Of a DNA stretch of 64,000 bases, positions 23,391 to 32,053 are shown piece after piece. A model generated the notes under the pieces. It was not told the DNA's origin and did no database searches. It saw only the letters and a program-made list of their open reading frames with translations. Source of the stretch: an uncultured Oscillospiraceae bacterium (GTDB lineage: Bacteria; Bacillota; Clostridia; Oscillospirales; Ruminococcaceae); contig CAKSEY010000016.1 in assembly GCA_934448295.1 (NCBI GenBank), positions 1-64,000 on the forward strand, in the 5' to 3' direction. The translations under genes and the position numbers were made by a program. The first letter of the stretch is position 1; every line of letters begins with the position of its first letter.

Positions 23391-24746
23391 TCAAAGTGAT
23401 AATCCATACGATTTCAGGATTTCCGTATTCTGCGCTTTGCGGCGTTCGATCTCAAGCAGCACCTTGGGGTGTATCACAGGGTCGTTAAAGAATTCATAAT
23501 TCTCTACCGCACTTTGATGTTCCTCCTCAGTGGTGGGTATGGTGCCGTTAATTATATCTTCTAGCCTCCCTTTCAGTTCTTCATCATCAGCTACAATATA
23601 TAGAAATCCCTCATTAGCGTCACCACAACCGCCAAAATTTAATCTTCTGTTAAAATTGTTTATACTGCAGCTTTGCTCTAATCTTTTAAGATAGCTTAAG
23701 CTTGAGCGAATATCAACAGCGGTGCTAATTTGTGGGAGAATATACTTTTTAGTCAGTTCCAGCGTATAATTTAGTGCATCATACAATGAAGACTCATTAT
23801 ATTCTTCAAATTGAAAACTATATACTTTTTTCCAGAATTCAGCATCAAACTCTGAATTAGGAGTTGTCAGTTTATAGAATTTACTAATGGAACCCAGCCA
23901 GTTAGAATTGTCATCTGGTGAAATATTTAAATCCACTTTATAACGATAGACTGTTGCTATTCCACCTATAATATCAAATCTTTTGAACCCGTAGTTAGGG
24001 CACCACATTTCCATATACGATATGATGTGAATAATTTCCCCGCCCGGCACAACCCGCACGAAATAAGGATATTTGCCCTTGATAAGCTGAAATCCAAGCG
24101 GCTTGAGAGCCTCCCCGTATACCTGCTTGAACGCCGCTTTAAGCGTGACCCTTTTCCCTGCGGCACTTTTGAAATAAAACGGCTGGACATTCTTATCTTC
24201 ACCCGCCAAGTTCATCAGCTCATCAAAATCCGCGTAAATGTAATCCGGATCAATTTTGAGTTCATCCGCCATCTCCACCAATGCATCCTCGACAAATACT
24301 GCATTTTTTGCCACTGTTTCAGAGAACTGCTCCCATGTTTTGCCCTCTGCCAGAAGCGGCTCCCAGAGCTTTTGCGTTCCTCTTTCCGGTTTTTCAACGC
24401 CATATCCCGAGGCGTCCCCGACTGTAACCCCATCCTTACCGCCGTTCGGAGCGAAAAGGTGTATATACGCAAAGTCGCTGTCTATCACATCCATCATAAA
24501 CGCGCTTGTGTTCAGCGCCGCCGACATATCCAGTGCGTCTTTGCTCGATTTTATGCGGTCATCCTTGTAATCCTTGTTCACTAACGTGACCCAACCCTCA
24601 CCGAAGGCGAACACATACGACTGCTCTGCCTCGTCTTCCGAGCACCGCACAAACCCGCGCTTTTTCATAATGCCGCAGAAAGAATTTATTAATTTCATCC
24701 TTCCGACATTATCCTTCACATGTACTGTTGTTGAAAATCTGCCCAT
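23391..24746 (-). CDS. hypothetical protein, paralogue of 24770-26173, C-terminal half DUF4304-like
   Basis: The 451-residue protein starts MGRFSTTVHVKDNVGRMK with GGGGGTACAAC upstream. The N-terminal half contains GEGWVTLVNKDYKD, DSDFAYIHLF, GDASGYG and GTQKLWEPLLAEGKTWEQFS. The middle contains AFKQVYGEALKPLGFQLIKG and YPYFVRVVPGGEIIHII, which resemble DUF4304-type proteins. No signal peptide or membrane segment is present. It is 23 bases after its paralogue and in the same transcript. Protein pairs of this build often act as immunity or defence accessory factors, but nothing here proves that; the function is unknown. Confidence 0.6.
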   Translation of the reverse strand: MGRFSTTVHVKDNVGRMKLINSFCGIMKKRGFVRCSEDEAEQSYVFAFGEGWVTLVNKDYKDDRIKSSKDALDMSAALNTSAFMMDVIDSDFAYIHLFAPNGGKDGVTVGDASGYGVEKPERGTQKLWEPLLAEGKTWEQFSETVAKNAVFVEDALVEMADELKIDPDYIYADFDELMNLAGEDKNVQPFYFKSAAGKRVTLKAAFKQVYGEALKPLGFQLIKGKYPYFVRVVPGGEIIHIISYMEMWCPNYGFKRFDIIGGIATVYRYKVDLNISPDDNSNWLGSISKFYKLTTPNSEFDAEFWKKVYSFQFEEYNESSLYDALNYTLELTKKYILPQISTAVDIRSSLSYLKRLEQSCSINNFNRRLNFGGCGDANEGFLYIVADDEELKGRLEDIINGTIPTTEEEHQSAVENYEFFNDPVIHPKVLLEIERRKAQNTEILKSYGLSL

Positions 24747-24769
24747 GTTGTACCCCCTTTATAGATCAC

Positions 24770-26173
24770 TTATCCCGTAAACGATAATCCATACGATCTC
24801 AGGATCTCTGTATTCTGCGCTTTGCGGCGTTCCAGCTCCGCCGTATATCTCGCCAACGATTCCGGATCGTTGAGAACATTTTCAATCAGTGATATCTCAC
24901 GCTGAAAAAACTCATTGGCTCTTTGAAGCCGCTTTTCACATTCTTCAGGCGTATATTCGTTTACCCCCTGTTCCATTTTTTGTTTATAATTATCATTGTA
25001 TTTTTTAATATCTTTTTTGATTATGTCGGAGTAGTTTTTAGTTTTAAGTAACAACAGTCCCTCAAAGCCTTCTTGGAAACTTAACGGCATACCCATTTGA
25101 AAAAAGCACCAGATAGCCGAATCAATATCGACCGCCTTTGAAATAACGGGCAGCAAAATCTTACGCGTAACATCCAGCGAGTGGTTCAGCTCATAAAGCA
25201 TTTCGCTTTCATCGTCGGCTGTAAACAAAAACTCATGAAACCCGCCTTCATAAGCAAAATCGTATTTTATATCGTCGTTCGCGTTACTTATGTCAGAATT
25301 GCTCCGCATCCAATTCACATTCTCATCCCACGGATTTTTGCTTAAATCAATTTCATCACGATATACAGTCGCTATCCCGCCAAATATCTTAAAGCATTTC
25401 TTCCCTCTTTGGTTTGTGGTTTCGTTTAATAACGTAATAACGTGAATGATTTCTCCGCCCGGCACAACCCGCACGAAATAAGGATATCTGCCCTCGATAA
25501 GCTGAAATCCAAGCGGTTCAAGAGCCTTTCCGAACACCTTCTTAAACGCTGTGTTCAAAGTCATCGGCTTGCCCGCGCCTATTTTCTTGAAATAAAGCGC
25601 AGTGATGTTCCCGTCGTCCGTAATCTCCGAAAGATCGCGGTAATCCGCTGCGATAAACCGCGGGTCTATACCCAGCAGCAGCGCAAACCTGCCGAGCGCG
25701 TCCTCGACAAAGACATCATTCCCTGCCACTGTTTCAGAGAACTGCCCCCATGTTCTGCCATCTGCCAGAAGCGGCTCCCAGAGCTTTTGCGTTCCTCTCG
25801 CAGGTTCTTCTATGCCGTACCCTGAGCCGTCCCCGACTATCACGTCGTCCACATCGTCCTTGCCGCCGTTCTGGGCGTTGAGCCTAAGGAGCGCGAAATC
25901 GCTGTCCACCACCTCAACCGAAAACGCGCTTGTTTTCAGCGCCGCCGCAGCCTGTTCCGAATCCTCGTCCGCTTTCTTCGGATTTTCTGAATAGTCCTTC
26001 GCCAGGAGCGTCACCCAGCCGCCGTCGCTGAATGCAAGGAGATACGACCATACCGCTTCGTCCTCGCCGCAGGGTTCCATCCCGCGCTTTTTCATCAAAT
26101 CGCAGAATGAGTTTTTGAACTCCATCCAGCTTTTGCTGTATTTGATCTGTACATTTGAAATGAATCTGCCCAT
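24770..26173 (-). CDS. hypothetical protein, paralogue of 23391-24746
   Basis: 467 residues from ATG at 26173 (GGTGGAGGTAATT upstream; an upstream ATG at 26185 lacks a good site). It shares with its neighbour the start MGRF, the phrase RGTQKLWEPLLA, the block EALxPLGFQLI and YPYFVRVVPGGEIIH, and the C-terminal ERRKAQNTEILxSYGLS. The divergent middle (YELNHSLDVTRKILLPVISK) still aligns. It is the promoter-proximal copy of a tandem duplication. Soluble, family unknown, perhaps DUF4304-related. The two differ mostly after residue 330, which suggests that their C-terminal parts recognise different partners. Confidence 0.6.
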   Translation of the reverse strand: MGRFISNVQIKYSKSWMEFKNSFCDLMKKRGMEPCGEDEAVWSYLLAFSDGGWVTLLAKDYSENPKKADEDSEQAAAALKTSAFSVEVVDSDFALLRLNAQNGGKDDVDDVIVGDGSGYGIEEPARGTQKLWEPLLADGRTWGQFSETVAGNDVFVEDALGRFALLLGIDPRFIAADYRDLSEITDDGNITALYFKKIGAGKPMTLNTAFKKVFGKALEPLGFQLIEGRYPYFVRVVPGGEIIHVITLLNETTNQRGKKCFKIFGGIATVYRDEIDLSKNPWDENVNWMRSNSDISNANDDIKYDFAYEGGFHEFLFTADDESEMLYELNHSLDVTRKILLPVISKAVDIDSAIWCFFQMGMPLSFQEGFEGLLLLKTKNYSDIIKKDIKKYNDNYKQKMEQGVNEYTPEECEKRLQRANEFFQREISLIENVLNDPESLARYTAELERRKAQNTEILRSYGLSFTG

Positions 26174-26234
26174 AATTACCTCCACCTGAAATCATTCAGA
26201 ATATGTGATTATATCCGCCAAATAATATAGTTAT

Positions 26235-26263
26235 ATTGTAGCATAAATTTCATGCTAAATCAA
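26235..26263 (-). promoter_or_regulatory. promoter of the paralogue pair
   Basis: Minus strand: TTGATT (26263-26258), 17-base spacer, TACAAT (26240-26235). The leader to the ATG at 26173 is about 55 bases. Confidence 0.75.
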
Positions 26264-26282
26264 TAGCAAATTTCAAATAGTC

Positions 26283-26609
26283 TTGAAAAAAATTGGGTAC
26301 AGAAAGATAGTCTTTGCCGGGCAGACCGGACTGCGCGCGGTGCTTTCGTTTATCCTGACCATTCTGCTGATATGGAAAGTCGTGGTGCCGCTGTATCTTA
26401 ACAGCATTTCCCCGATGGTTTCCGGCATTGTGATAATTTCGGTGCTGTCCGTGATAATCGTATCGCTGGTATACGGATTCGACCGCCGGGCGTTTTCCTC
26501 CTCGCTGGGAATAATCATCGGTCTGGCGTTCACGGCGGTGCTGGGCGGAGTGTTCACAAAGCTTCATCATTTATTGGAACGGCAGGCGATAATAAATAAC
26601 AACAAATAA
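26283..26609 (+). pseudogene. fragment of a YibE/F-like membrane protein
   Basis: A 108-codon frame opens with TTG and reads KKIGYRKIVFAGQTGLR, then two or three membrane segments, with LIWKVVVPLYLNS and VSLVYGFDRRAFSSSLG. By memory this matches only the middle portion of YibE/F-family proteins, which are about 350-400 residues long. There is no convincing ribosome site before the TTG, and the signal/anchor N-terminus and the larger C-terminal membrane part are absent. It is most likely a relic. If translated it would be a small membrane protein. Confidence 0.45.
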
Positions 26610-26635
26610 CCTGTCATGACGGCAGGTTATTTTGC
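26604..26635 (+). terminator. terminator after the YibE/F fragment
   Basis: AAATAACCTG (26604-26613) pairs with CAGGTTATTT (26623-26632), followed by TGCTTTAT. The retained terminator suggests that the 3' end of a former gene lies here. Confidence 0.7.
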
Positions 26636-26873
26636 TTTATAAACAGATGAAGAATTTTGTTTTGCAACATTCGAACGAATTTAATATAATAAACAAATTC
26701 ACTTTTACAAATCGAAATATAGTCTGACCGCAGCAGAATAATTCAAGTAATTTAGGCAGTTTCAATACTTTCGCGAGCTTTTGTGCAAAGATTCACTCTA
26801 TGGCATTTTTAATATATTATGCAAGTTTAATATAGAAATCTTGCACATTTCTCATAAAAATGATTTTTTTGTA
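26636..26873. other. AT-rich intergenic stretch, nothing identified
   Basis: No reading frame with a ribosome site, no RNA gene and no repeat was found. The stretch is markedly richer in A and T than the coding DNA around it and ends in the promoter of the amino-acid importer. Confidence 0.6.
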
Positions 26874-26902
26874 TTGACAGCTTGCAACTTGAGGTGTATA
26901 AT
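26874..26902 (+). promoter_or_regulatory. perfect consensus promoter of the amino-acid importer
   Basis: TTGACA (26874-26879), 17-base spacer, TATAAT (26897-26902). The leader of about 55 bases contains CCGGGAAGCCCGG, a small hairpin, before the GGGAAAGGA ribosome site. Confidence 0.9.
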
Positions 26903-26964
26903 CTAGTCATAAAAACAAATCCGGGAAGCCCGGAGCACAAGGAAAACAGGGAAAGGACAGCTCT

Positions 26965-27690
26965 ATGATACGTTTGGAAGATGTACATAAAAGCTTTGGA
27001 GATTTTGAAGTTCTGAAAGGCATAAACCTTCATGTCAAGGAAGGCGAGAAGCTGGTAATAATCGGACCCAGCGGCTCGGGAAAGAGCACGCTTATCCGCT
27101 GCATGAACTACCTGGAGGAACCCACCTCCGGAAAGGTATACATTCACAACCACCTGATGAGCAGAAAGCGCAGGGCGTTCATAAATAAGGTTCATTCCTC
27201 GATGGTTTTTCAGCAGTTCAACCTGTACCCGCACATGACGGTAATGGAAAACCTGACTCTCGCCCCAATGAAGCTGAAAAAAGTACCGAAATTCGAAGCC
27301 GAACAGACGGCGATGAAGTACCTGAAACGCGTCGGTCTGGAGGAAAAGGCGAACGTCTACCCCACCACGCTCTCCGGCGGACAGCAGCAGAGGATCGCGA
27401 TCGCAAGGGCGCTCACCATGCAGAACCGCGTGATATTCTTTGACGAGCCGACCTCGGCGCTCGACCCGGAAATGGTTCAGGAGGTTCTTGATGTAATGAT
27501 CGAGCTTTCCCACGAAAAGAACTTCACCATGGTGGTAGTCACCCACGAGATGGGCTTCGCCCGGGAGGTCGCCGACAGGATAGTTTTCGTGGACGGCGGC
27601 AGGATCCTCGAGGAGGGCACCCCGGAGCACTTCTTCACCAACCCCACAAACGAGCGAACTAAAGCGTTCCTCAGCAAGATAATCCGTTGA
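26965..27690 (+). CDS. polar amino-acid ABC importer, ATP-binding protein (GlnQ type)
   Basis: This 241-residue ATPase drives uptake of a polar amino acid such as glutamine, glutamate or cystine. It shows Walker A GPSGSGKST (about 34-42), Q-loop FQQFNLYPHMTV, signature LSGGQQQR (about 136-143), Walker B VIFFDEPTSALD and the switch His in VVTHEMGFA. It is the first gene of a four-gene cluster (ATPase, binding protein, two permeases). A 45-base deleted copy of the inverted-repeat element sits between it and the binding-protein gene. Confidence 0.93.
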   Translation: MIRLEDVHKSFGDFEVLKGINLHVKEGEKLVIIGPSGSGKSTLIRCMNYLEEPTSGKVYIHNHLMSRKRRAFINKVHSSMVFQQFNLYPHMTVMENLTLAPMKLKKVPKFEAEQTAMKYLKRVGLEEKANVYPTTLSGGQQQRIAIARALTMQNRVIFFDEPTSALDPEMVQEVLDVMIELSHEKNFTMVVVTHEMGFAREVADRIVFVDGGRILEEGTPEHFFTNPTNERTKAFLSKIIR

Positions 27691-27716
27691 TACAGCCGTT
27701 TGGCTGACTATAAATA

Positions 27717-27761
27717 GGTCACCTCTAAAAACCTCCTTCACGGCAGATTTCAGAGGCGACC
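27717..27761. repeat. internally deleted inverted-repeat element
   Basis: It begins GGTCACCTCTAAAAACCTCC and ends AGAGGCGACC. Its first 35 bases are the reverse complement of the right end of the element at 33394-33555 apart from one change, and the last 10 are a short opposite end. Nearly all of the interior is missing. It lies inside an operon, between ATPase and binding-protein genes, and can still form a small hairpin in the message, possibly tuning the ratio of the two products. Confidence 0.65.
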
Positions 27762-27791
27762 AAAAGACTAAATGAGAAAGGGTAAACAACT

Positions 27792-28679
27792 ATGAAACTG
27801 AAAAAATTATTTGCAGCTCTTGCTGCCGGAACAATGATCTTCTCCCTTGCTGGCTGTGCCGGCAGCACAACTTCTTCAAGCGCGCCGTCAAATGCTGACA
27901 GCTCCTCTGCGGCGGACAGCTCTGCAGCCGATGATACCGTATCCGGCGGCGTGCTGAAGGTGGGCGTAAAGGACGCGGTTCAGGGCTTCGGCTTCAAGGA
28001 TCCGCTCTCCGGCGAGTATGAGGGCATGGAGATCGAGATAGCAAAGAAGCTTGCTGAAAGCCTGGGCTATGATGACGTTGAATTCACCACCGTTACCGCC
28101 GCCACCAGAACTGAGCTTCTGGATTCCGGCGACCTCGACTGCGTTCTTGCAACATTCACCATCACGGAAGAACGCAAGAAGAGCTGGGATTTCTCCACGC
28201 CGTACTACACGGACGCAGTTACCGTGCTTGTTGAAAAGGCTGACGGCATTACCGACCTTTCCGGTCTGGTAGGAAAGAAGATCGGCGTTTCCACCGGCTC
28301 CACCTCCGCGTATGCGCTGGTCAAGGCAATGACCGAAAAGGGACTGCTCGGCGACTATGCGCTGCCCGAGACTTCCGCTGACTTCGATATTTCCTCGTTC
28401 GAATCCAACGGAACTTCATTTGAGCAGTTCGGCGACTACCCGGCTATCTCCAATGCACTGACCGCCGGCACGGTTGACGCTTTCTGCGTTGATAAGTCCA
28501 TCCTGGCGACATACAAGACGGACGACCGCGATTATATCGCAGACACATTCTCTCCGCAGGAATACGGCGTTGCCACCAAGAAGGATTCTCCGCTTTCCTC
28601 CAAGATCGACGAGCTCATCAAGGGCTGGCTCGAGGACGGCACCATTGACGGATTCATCACGGAATTTGGTCTGAACTGA
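27792..28679 (+). CDS. amino-acid-binding lipoprotein of the ABC importer
   Basis: The 295-residue protein has a lipobox FSLAGC with Cys22 as lipid anchor, a Ser/Ala-rich linker to about residue 50, then a family 3 solute-binding domain. Landmarks are LKVGVKDAVQGFGFKDP, YEGMEIEIAKKLAESLGY, DCVLATFTITEERKKSWDFS, PYYTDAVTVLV and GKKIGVSTGSTSAY. The TxTxER region around FTITEERK is where such proteins hold the amino acid's alpha groups. It delivers the ligand to the two permeases that follow. AGAAAGGG precedes the ATG. Confidence 0.9.
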   Translation: MKLKKLFAALAAGTMIFSLAGCAGSTTSSSAPSNADSSSAADSSAADDTVSGGVLKVGVKDAVQGFGFKDPLSGEYEGMEIEIAKKLAESLGYDDVEFTTVTAATRTELLDSGDLDCVLATFTITEERKKSWDFSTPYYTDAVTVLVEKADGITDLSGLVGKKIGVSTGSTSAYALVKAMTEKGLLGDYALPETSADFDISSFESNGTSFEQFGDYPAISNALTAGTVDAFCVDKSILATYKTDDRDYIADTFSPQEYGVATKKDSPLSSKIDELIKGWLEDGTIDGFITEFGLN

Positions 28680-28746
28680 TACTACATAGAATCGACAATG
28701 GCGGCAGTTGAACAAGCTGCCGCCATTATTCAAGGGAGGGGACAAG

Positions 28747-29511
28747 ATGTTTGACGCAGAAAAATGGGGGCTGGTATGGACTCACCGGCAGACCTTCATT
28801 GACGGCACGATATCAACGCTGCTGATGGCGTTATTCGGGCTGGCGCTTGCAATGGTCATCGGCGTTGTGGTCGGACTTATGGCGACCAGCCACACAAAGC
28901 CGCTGCGCGTTATCGCGAGGGTTTATGTGGAAATTATCCAGAACACACCGGTAATGCTCCAGGCGCTGTTTCTGTTCTATGCGGTCACATTTTCCGGGGT
29001 CAAGGGATTTTCGGCGCTGATATGCGGAATAATCGCCCTGGGAATTTATCACGGCGCATATATTTCAGAGGTCATACGCACGGGAATACAGTCCGTACCG
29101 ATAGGACAGTCGGAGGCGGCGTACTCTCAGGGCTTCGGGCAGATAGCGACCATGTGGTACATCATTCTTCCGCAGACCATCAAGATAATCCTTCCTCCCA
29201 TGGTGAACCAGGTCGTGAACCTCATCAAGAACACCTCCTGTATGTTCCTGGCGGGCGGCGCGGTGGATCTTATCTCCCGCACGAACGCGTTTGCAGTCGG
29301 CGAGGGCACAGGCTCTGCGGCGGGTCAGTGCTACATAATCGGCGGTATCATCTTCTTTGCGATATGCTTCCCGCTGTCCATGCTGGCTTCGCACTGGGAA
29401 AAGAAGCTCAAGGCAAGGGATACAGTGTCCGTTCCCGTACAGAAAAAGGCTGACGATATCACGGACGCCGAGCTTGACATGATAATCAGCGGCAAAGGAG
29501 GCGAGCACTGA
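28747..29511 (+). CDS. amino-acid ABC importer permease 1
   Basis: 254 residues from ATG at 28747, chosen for GGGAGGGGACAAG upstream; a longer frame to 28708 lacks a site. It is a typical HisM/GlnP-type permease with about five membrane segments and the cytoplasmic coupling (EAA) loop EAAYSQGFGQIATMWYIILP (about 123-142). IGQSEAAYSQG is diagnostic of the polar amino-acid class. A charged tail (about 220-254) is longer than usual. Its TGA overlaps the next ATG. Confidence 0.9.
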   Translation: MFDAEKWGLVWTHRQTFIDGTISTLLMALFGLALAMVIGVVVGLMATSHTKPLRVIARVYVEIIQNTPVMLQALFLFYAVTFSGVKGFSALICGIIALGIYHGAYISEVIRTGIQSVPIGQSEAAYSQGFGQIATMWYIILPQTIKIILPPMVNQVVNLIKNTSCMFLAGGAVDLISRTNAFAVGEGTGSAAGQCYIIGGIIFFAICFPLSMLASHWEKKLKARDTVSVPVQKKADDITDAELDMIISGKGGEH

Positions 29512-30284
29512 TGGAAGAACTGATGGGCAGCCTGAGAATGATAAGCAACGGCAATGTGCTGCTGTACATTCTGAAAGGCGTAGGTTTCACTTTAGGCATC
29601 GCGTTCTTCGCGGTAGTCTTGGGTATAATCGTAGGCACGGTGCTGGCTCTCGCGCGCAACTACTGCACAAATGGCTGGACAAAAGTATTCAAATACATCG
29701 CTACGGCATACATCGAGGTATTCAGAAACACCCCGCTCATGCTGTGGATATTCATAGGACTGGTGTTCTTTCCGTCCATTGAATTCCCGCAGGACGTATC
29801 CAAATTCTTTGGGCTTTCCCGGACGGAGCTTGCGGTGCTGTTCAAGGCGATAATCGCGCTGGTGCTGTTCACCTCGTCGGTAATCGCGGAGATAATCCGC
29901 GGCGGTCTGAACTCTATCCCTAAGGGACAGTTTGAGGCGGCATATTCGCAGGGCTTCAACTTCTTCCAGACGCTGTGGCTGATAATCCTCCCGCAGACCT
30001 TCCGGAATATCGTGCCGACCCTGCTCAGCCAGGTGATCACCACCGTAAAGGACACCTCCTATATCGCGAATATCGCCACTGCGGAGCTGATGGGCAGGAC
30101 GTTCCAGCTTATTCAGATCTCCCCGAATTACACGGGACTCAGCACACAGAACGTATCCGACGTATTCGTGCTCTGCGGGCTTGCCTGCGTTATCTATTTC
30201 GTGATAAACTTCGCGCTGTCCTGCGTGGTAAGACATATGCAGAAGCCGAAGAAGAAAACGGCTGTTGTCGCTGCTGCTGAGTAA
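29511..30284 (+). CDS. amino-acid ABC importer permease 2
   Basis: The 257-residue second permease has about five membrane segments and the EAA loop FEAAYSQGFNFFQTLWLIIL (about 143-162). It forms a heterodimer with the first permease, each contacting one ATPase subunit. It starts in the stop codon of the upstream gene (ATGA), so translation is coupled. An in-frame ATG four codons later is possible. The operon closes at the terminator at 30290-30322. Confidence 0.9.
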   Translation: MEELMGSLRMISNGNVLLYILKGVGFTLGIAFFAVVLGIIVGTVLALARNYCTNGWTKVFKYIATAYIEVFRNTPLMLWIFIGLVFFPSIEFPQDVSKFFGLSRTELAVLFKAIIALVLFTSSVIAEIIRGGLNSIPKGQFEAAYSQGFNFFQTLWLIILPQTFRNIVPTLLSQVITTVKDTSYIANIATAELMGRTFQLIQISPNYTGLSTQNVSDVFVLCGLACVIYFVINFALSCVVRHMQKPKKKTAVVAAAE

Positions 30285-30289
30285 GAATA

Positions 30290-30322
30290 AAAAGAGGATA
30301 CACGGTCGTATCCTCTTTTTTC
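30290..30322 (+). terminator. terminator of the amino-acid importer operon
   Basis: AAAAGAGGATAC (30290-30301) pairs with GTATCCTCTTTT (30308-30319), followed by TTCGG. Confidence 0.88.
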
Positions 30323-30334
30323 GGAGTAAGAGAT

Positions 30335-31273
30335 ATGAAGATATGGATAAACGCTCCGTTTTCTGCGGAAAATGTGGAGCTTATAAAAAGCGCGGCGGCG
30401 GGCTGCGAAGTGTTTTCCGGAACCGAAGCCGTACCCGGCGCTGAGATCATCATAGGTCAGCCGCCGGAGGACTTTTCCGGCTTGAAGCTGCTGCAATCCA
30501 CAAACGCGGGAGTTGAAAGGCTGCTCTCCGTCATTCCGGAGGGCGTGATAATAACGAATTCTACCGGAGCCTTTGGCGAGGTCATTTCTGAATACATCGT
30601 CGGCGGAGTGCTGGCTCTGAGCCGTAATCTGTTCCAGTACCGCGAACAGCAGCGGCGGCATATATGGCGGGATATCCCGCACGGGAACCTGCTCTGCGGC
30701 AAAAACGCGCTTATCCTCGGCTGCGGGAATATCGGAGTCTCCACAGCGGAAAAGCTCCGGGCGTTCGGAATGAGCATTACGGGAATACGGCGCTCCCCCG
30801 CCCCGACCCACGGCTTTGACCGGGTTTTCGGCATGGATATGCTCGGGGAGCTCCTGCCGGAAACAGACCTGCTGATATGCTGCCTGCCGCATACCTCTGA
30901 AACCGCCGGGCTGCTGTCCGAAAGCCGGTTATCGCTGCTTAAACCCGGCGCTCTGCTCGTGAATGTAGGCAGGGGTTCGCTGACAGACGAATCCGCGCTT
31001 ATAAACGCACTGAAAAGCGGCAGGCTCTCCGGCGCAGTGCTTGACGTATTCGGGCAGGAGCCGCTCCCGGAAAGCTCCCCGCTGTGGGACATGGAAAACG
31101 TGCTGATAACTCCGCACATTTCTGGGCCGTCATTCGGGCATTTCCCGGAGGTGGAGCGCAGAATAGCCGGAATATGCGCGGACAATATTTCAAGGTACCT
31201 CTCCGGGAGACCGCTGGTCAATGTTATCGACCGGTCAAAGGGCTACGCAGACAGGGAGAATTTCAATGGCTGA
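30335..31273 (+). CDS. D-isomer-specific 2-hydroxyacid dehydrogenase
   Basis: This 312-residue NAD(P)-dependent oxidoreductase interconverts a 2-keto acid and its D-2-hydroxy acid. It has the nucleotide motif LILGCGNIG (about 127-135). The catalytic triad is Arg in VNVGRGS (about 212), Glu in FGQEPLP (about 241) and His in TPHISG (about 260). The spacing fits the GhrA/GhrB and PGDH-like group; the exact substrate cannot be told. GGAGTAAGAG precedes the start. It overlaps the exporter gene that follows by 8 bases, so the two probably work together on an organic acid. Confidence 0.88.
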   Translation: MKIWINAPFSAENVELIKSAAAGCEVFSGTEAVPGAEIIIGQPPEDFSGLKLLQSTNAGVERLLSVIPEGVIITNSTGAFGEVISEYIVGGVLALSRNLFQYREQQRRHIWRDIPHGNLLCGKNALILGCGNIGVSTAEKLRAFGMSITGIRRSPAPTHGFDRVFGMDMLGELLPETDLLICCLPHTSETAGLLSESRLSLLKPGALLVNVGRGSLTDESALINALKSGRLSGAVLDVFGQEPLPESSPLWDMENVLITPHISGPSFGHFPEVERRIAGICADNISRYLSGRPLVNVIDRSKGYADRENFNG

Positions 31274-32039
31274 GCTGGATCTTCTGACGTTCCTGATAGT
31301 CTGCCCGCTGGTGGGTCTCGCAGGATTTGTTGACGCGATAGCCGGCGGCGGAGGGTTCATTTCGCTGCCCGCGTACCTGATTTCGGGAGTACCGCCGATA
31401 AACGCAGTTGCAACGAACAAGATAAGCTCCGCAATGGGGACTACCCTGGCAACGATACGCTACGGAAAGATGGGGTACATTAACGCCCGGACTACCGCCC
31501 CGGCGGTGGCGCTCGCGCTGCTCGGCTCATGGCTGGGCGCTGAGCTTGCAATGAGGCTCAGCGATGATGTGATACGCATTGCAATGATCGTGCTGCTTCC
31601 GGTGATGGCGGTGTATGTGCTGCGCAGTAAGCGGCTCTCTGAGGAATGTGCAGGCGGATATCCTCTGAAAAGGACTGTCGTCATCACAATGGCGGTGGCT
31701 TTTCCGATAGGGATATACGACGGCTTCTACGGGCCGGGCACGGGGACGATACTCATGACGCTGCTTGTGGGAGCGGCTCATTACAGCCTGAAAAACGCCG
31801 CCGGGACCACAAAGGTGATAAATCTCAGCACGAATATCGCGGCGCTGTTCACCTATCTTCTCAGCGGAAAAACCCTGCTTCTGCTAGGCGTGACGGCGGG
31901 GCTGTTCAACATCGCCGGAGCGTATCTCGGTACTAAATTCTTTTCGGAAAAGGGCGCCGCAATCGCGAAGCCCATGATCGTTATAGTTATCTGCATTTTC
32001 TTCGTGAAGATAATCGGGGAAATGCTGGGGTTCTTCTGA
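31266..32039 (+). CDS. TauE/SafE-like membrane permease
   Basis: 257 residues from ATG at 31266. About eight membrane segments, the signature beginning FVDAIAGGGGFISLPAYL and the second-repeat counterpart PIGIYDGFYGPGTGTIL place it in the TauE/SafE (DUF81) family. The family includes transporters of sulfonates, sulfite and small organic anions. Its overlap with the dehydrogenase gene suggests transport of that enzyme's substrate or product. No regulatory element is seen inside the overlap. Confidence 0.85.
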   Translation: MAELDLLTFLIVCPLVGLAGFVDAIAGGGGFISLPAYLISGVPPINAVATNKISSAMGTTLATIRYGKMGYINARTTAPAVALALLGSWLGAELAMRLSDDVIRIAMIVLLPVMAVYVLRSKRLSEECAGGYPLKRTVVITMAVAFPIGIYDGFYGPGTGTILMTLLVGAAHYSLKNAAGTTKVINLSTNIAALFTYLLSGKTLLLLGVTAGLFNIAGAYLGTKFFSEKGAAIAKPMIVIVICIFFVKIIGEMLGFF

Positions 32040-32053
32040 ACAGGGGTGAAAAC

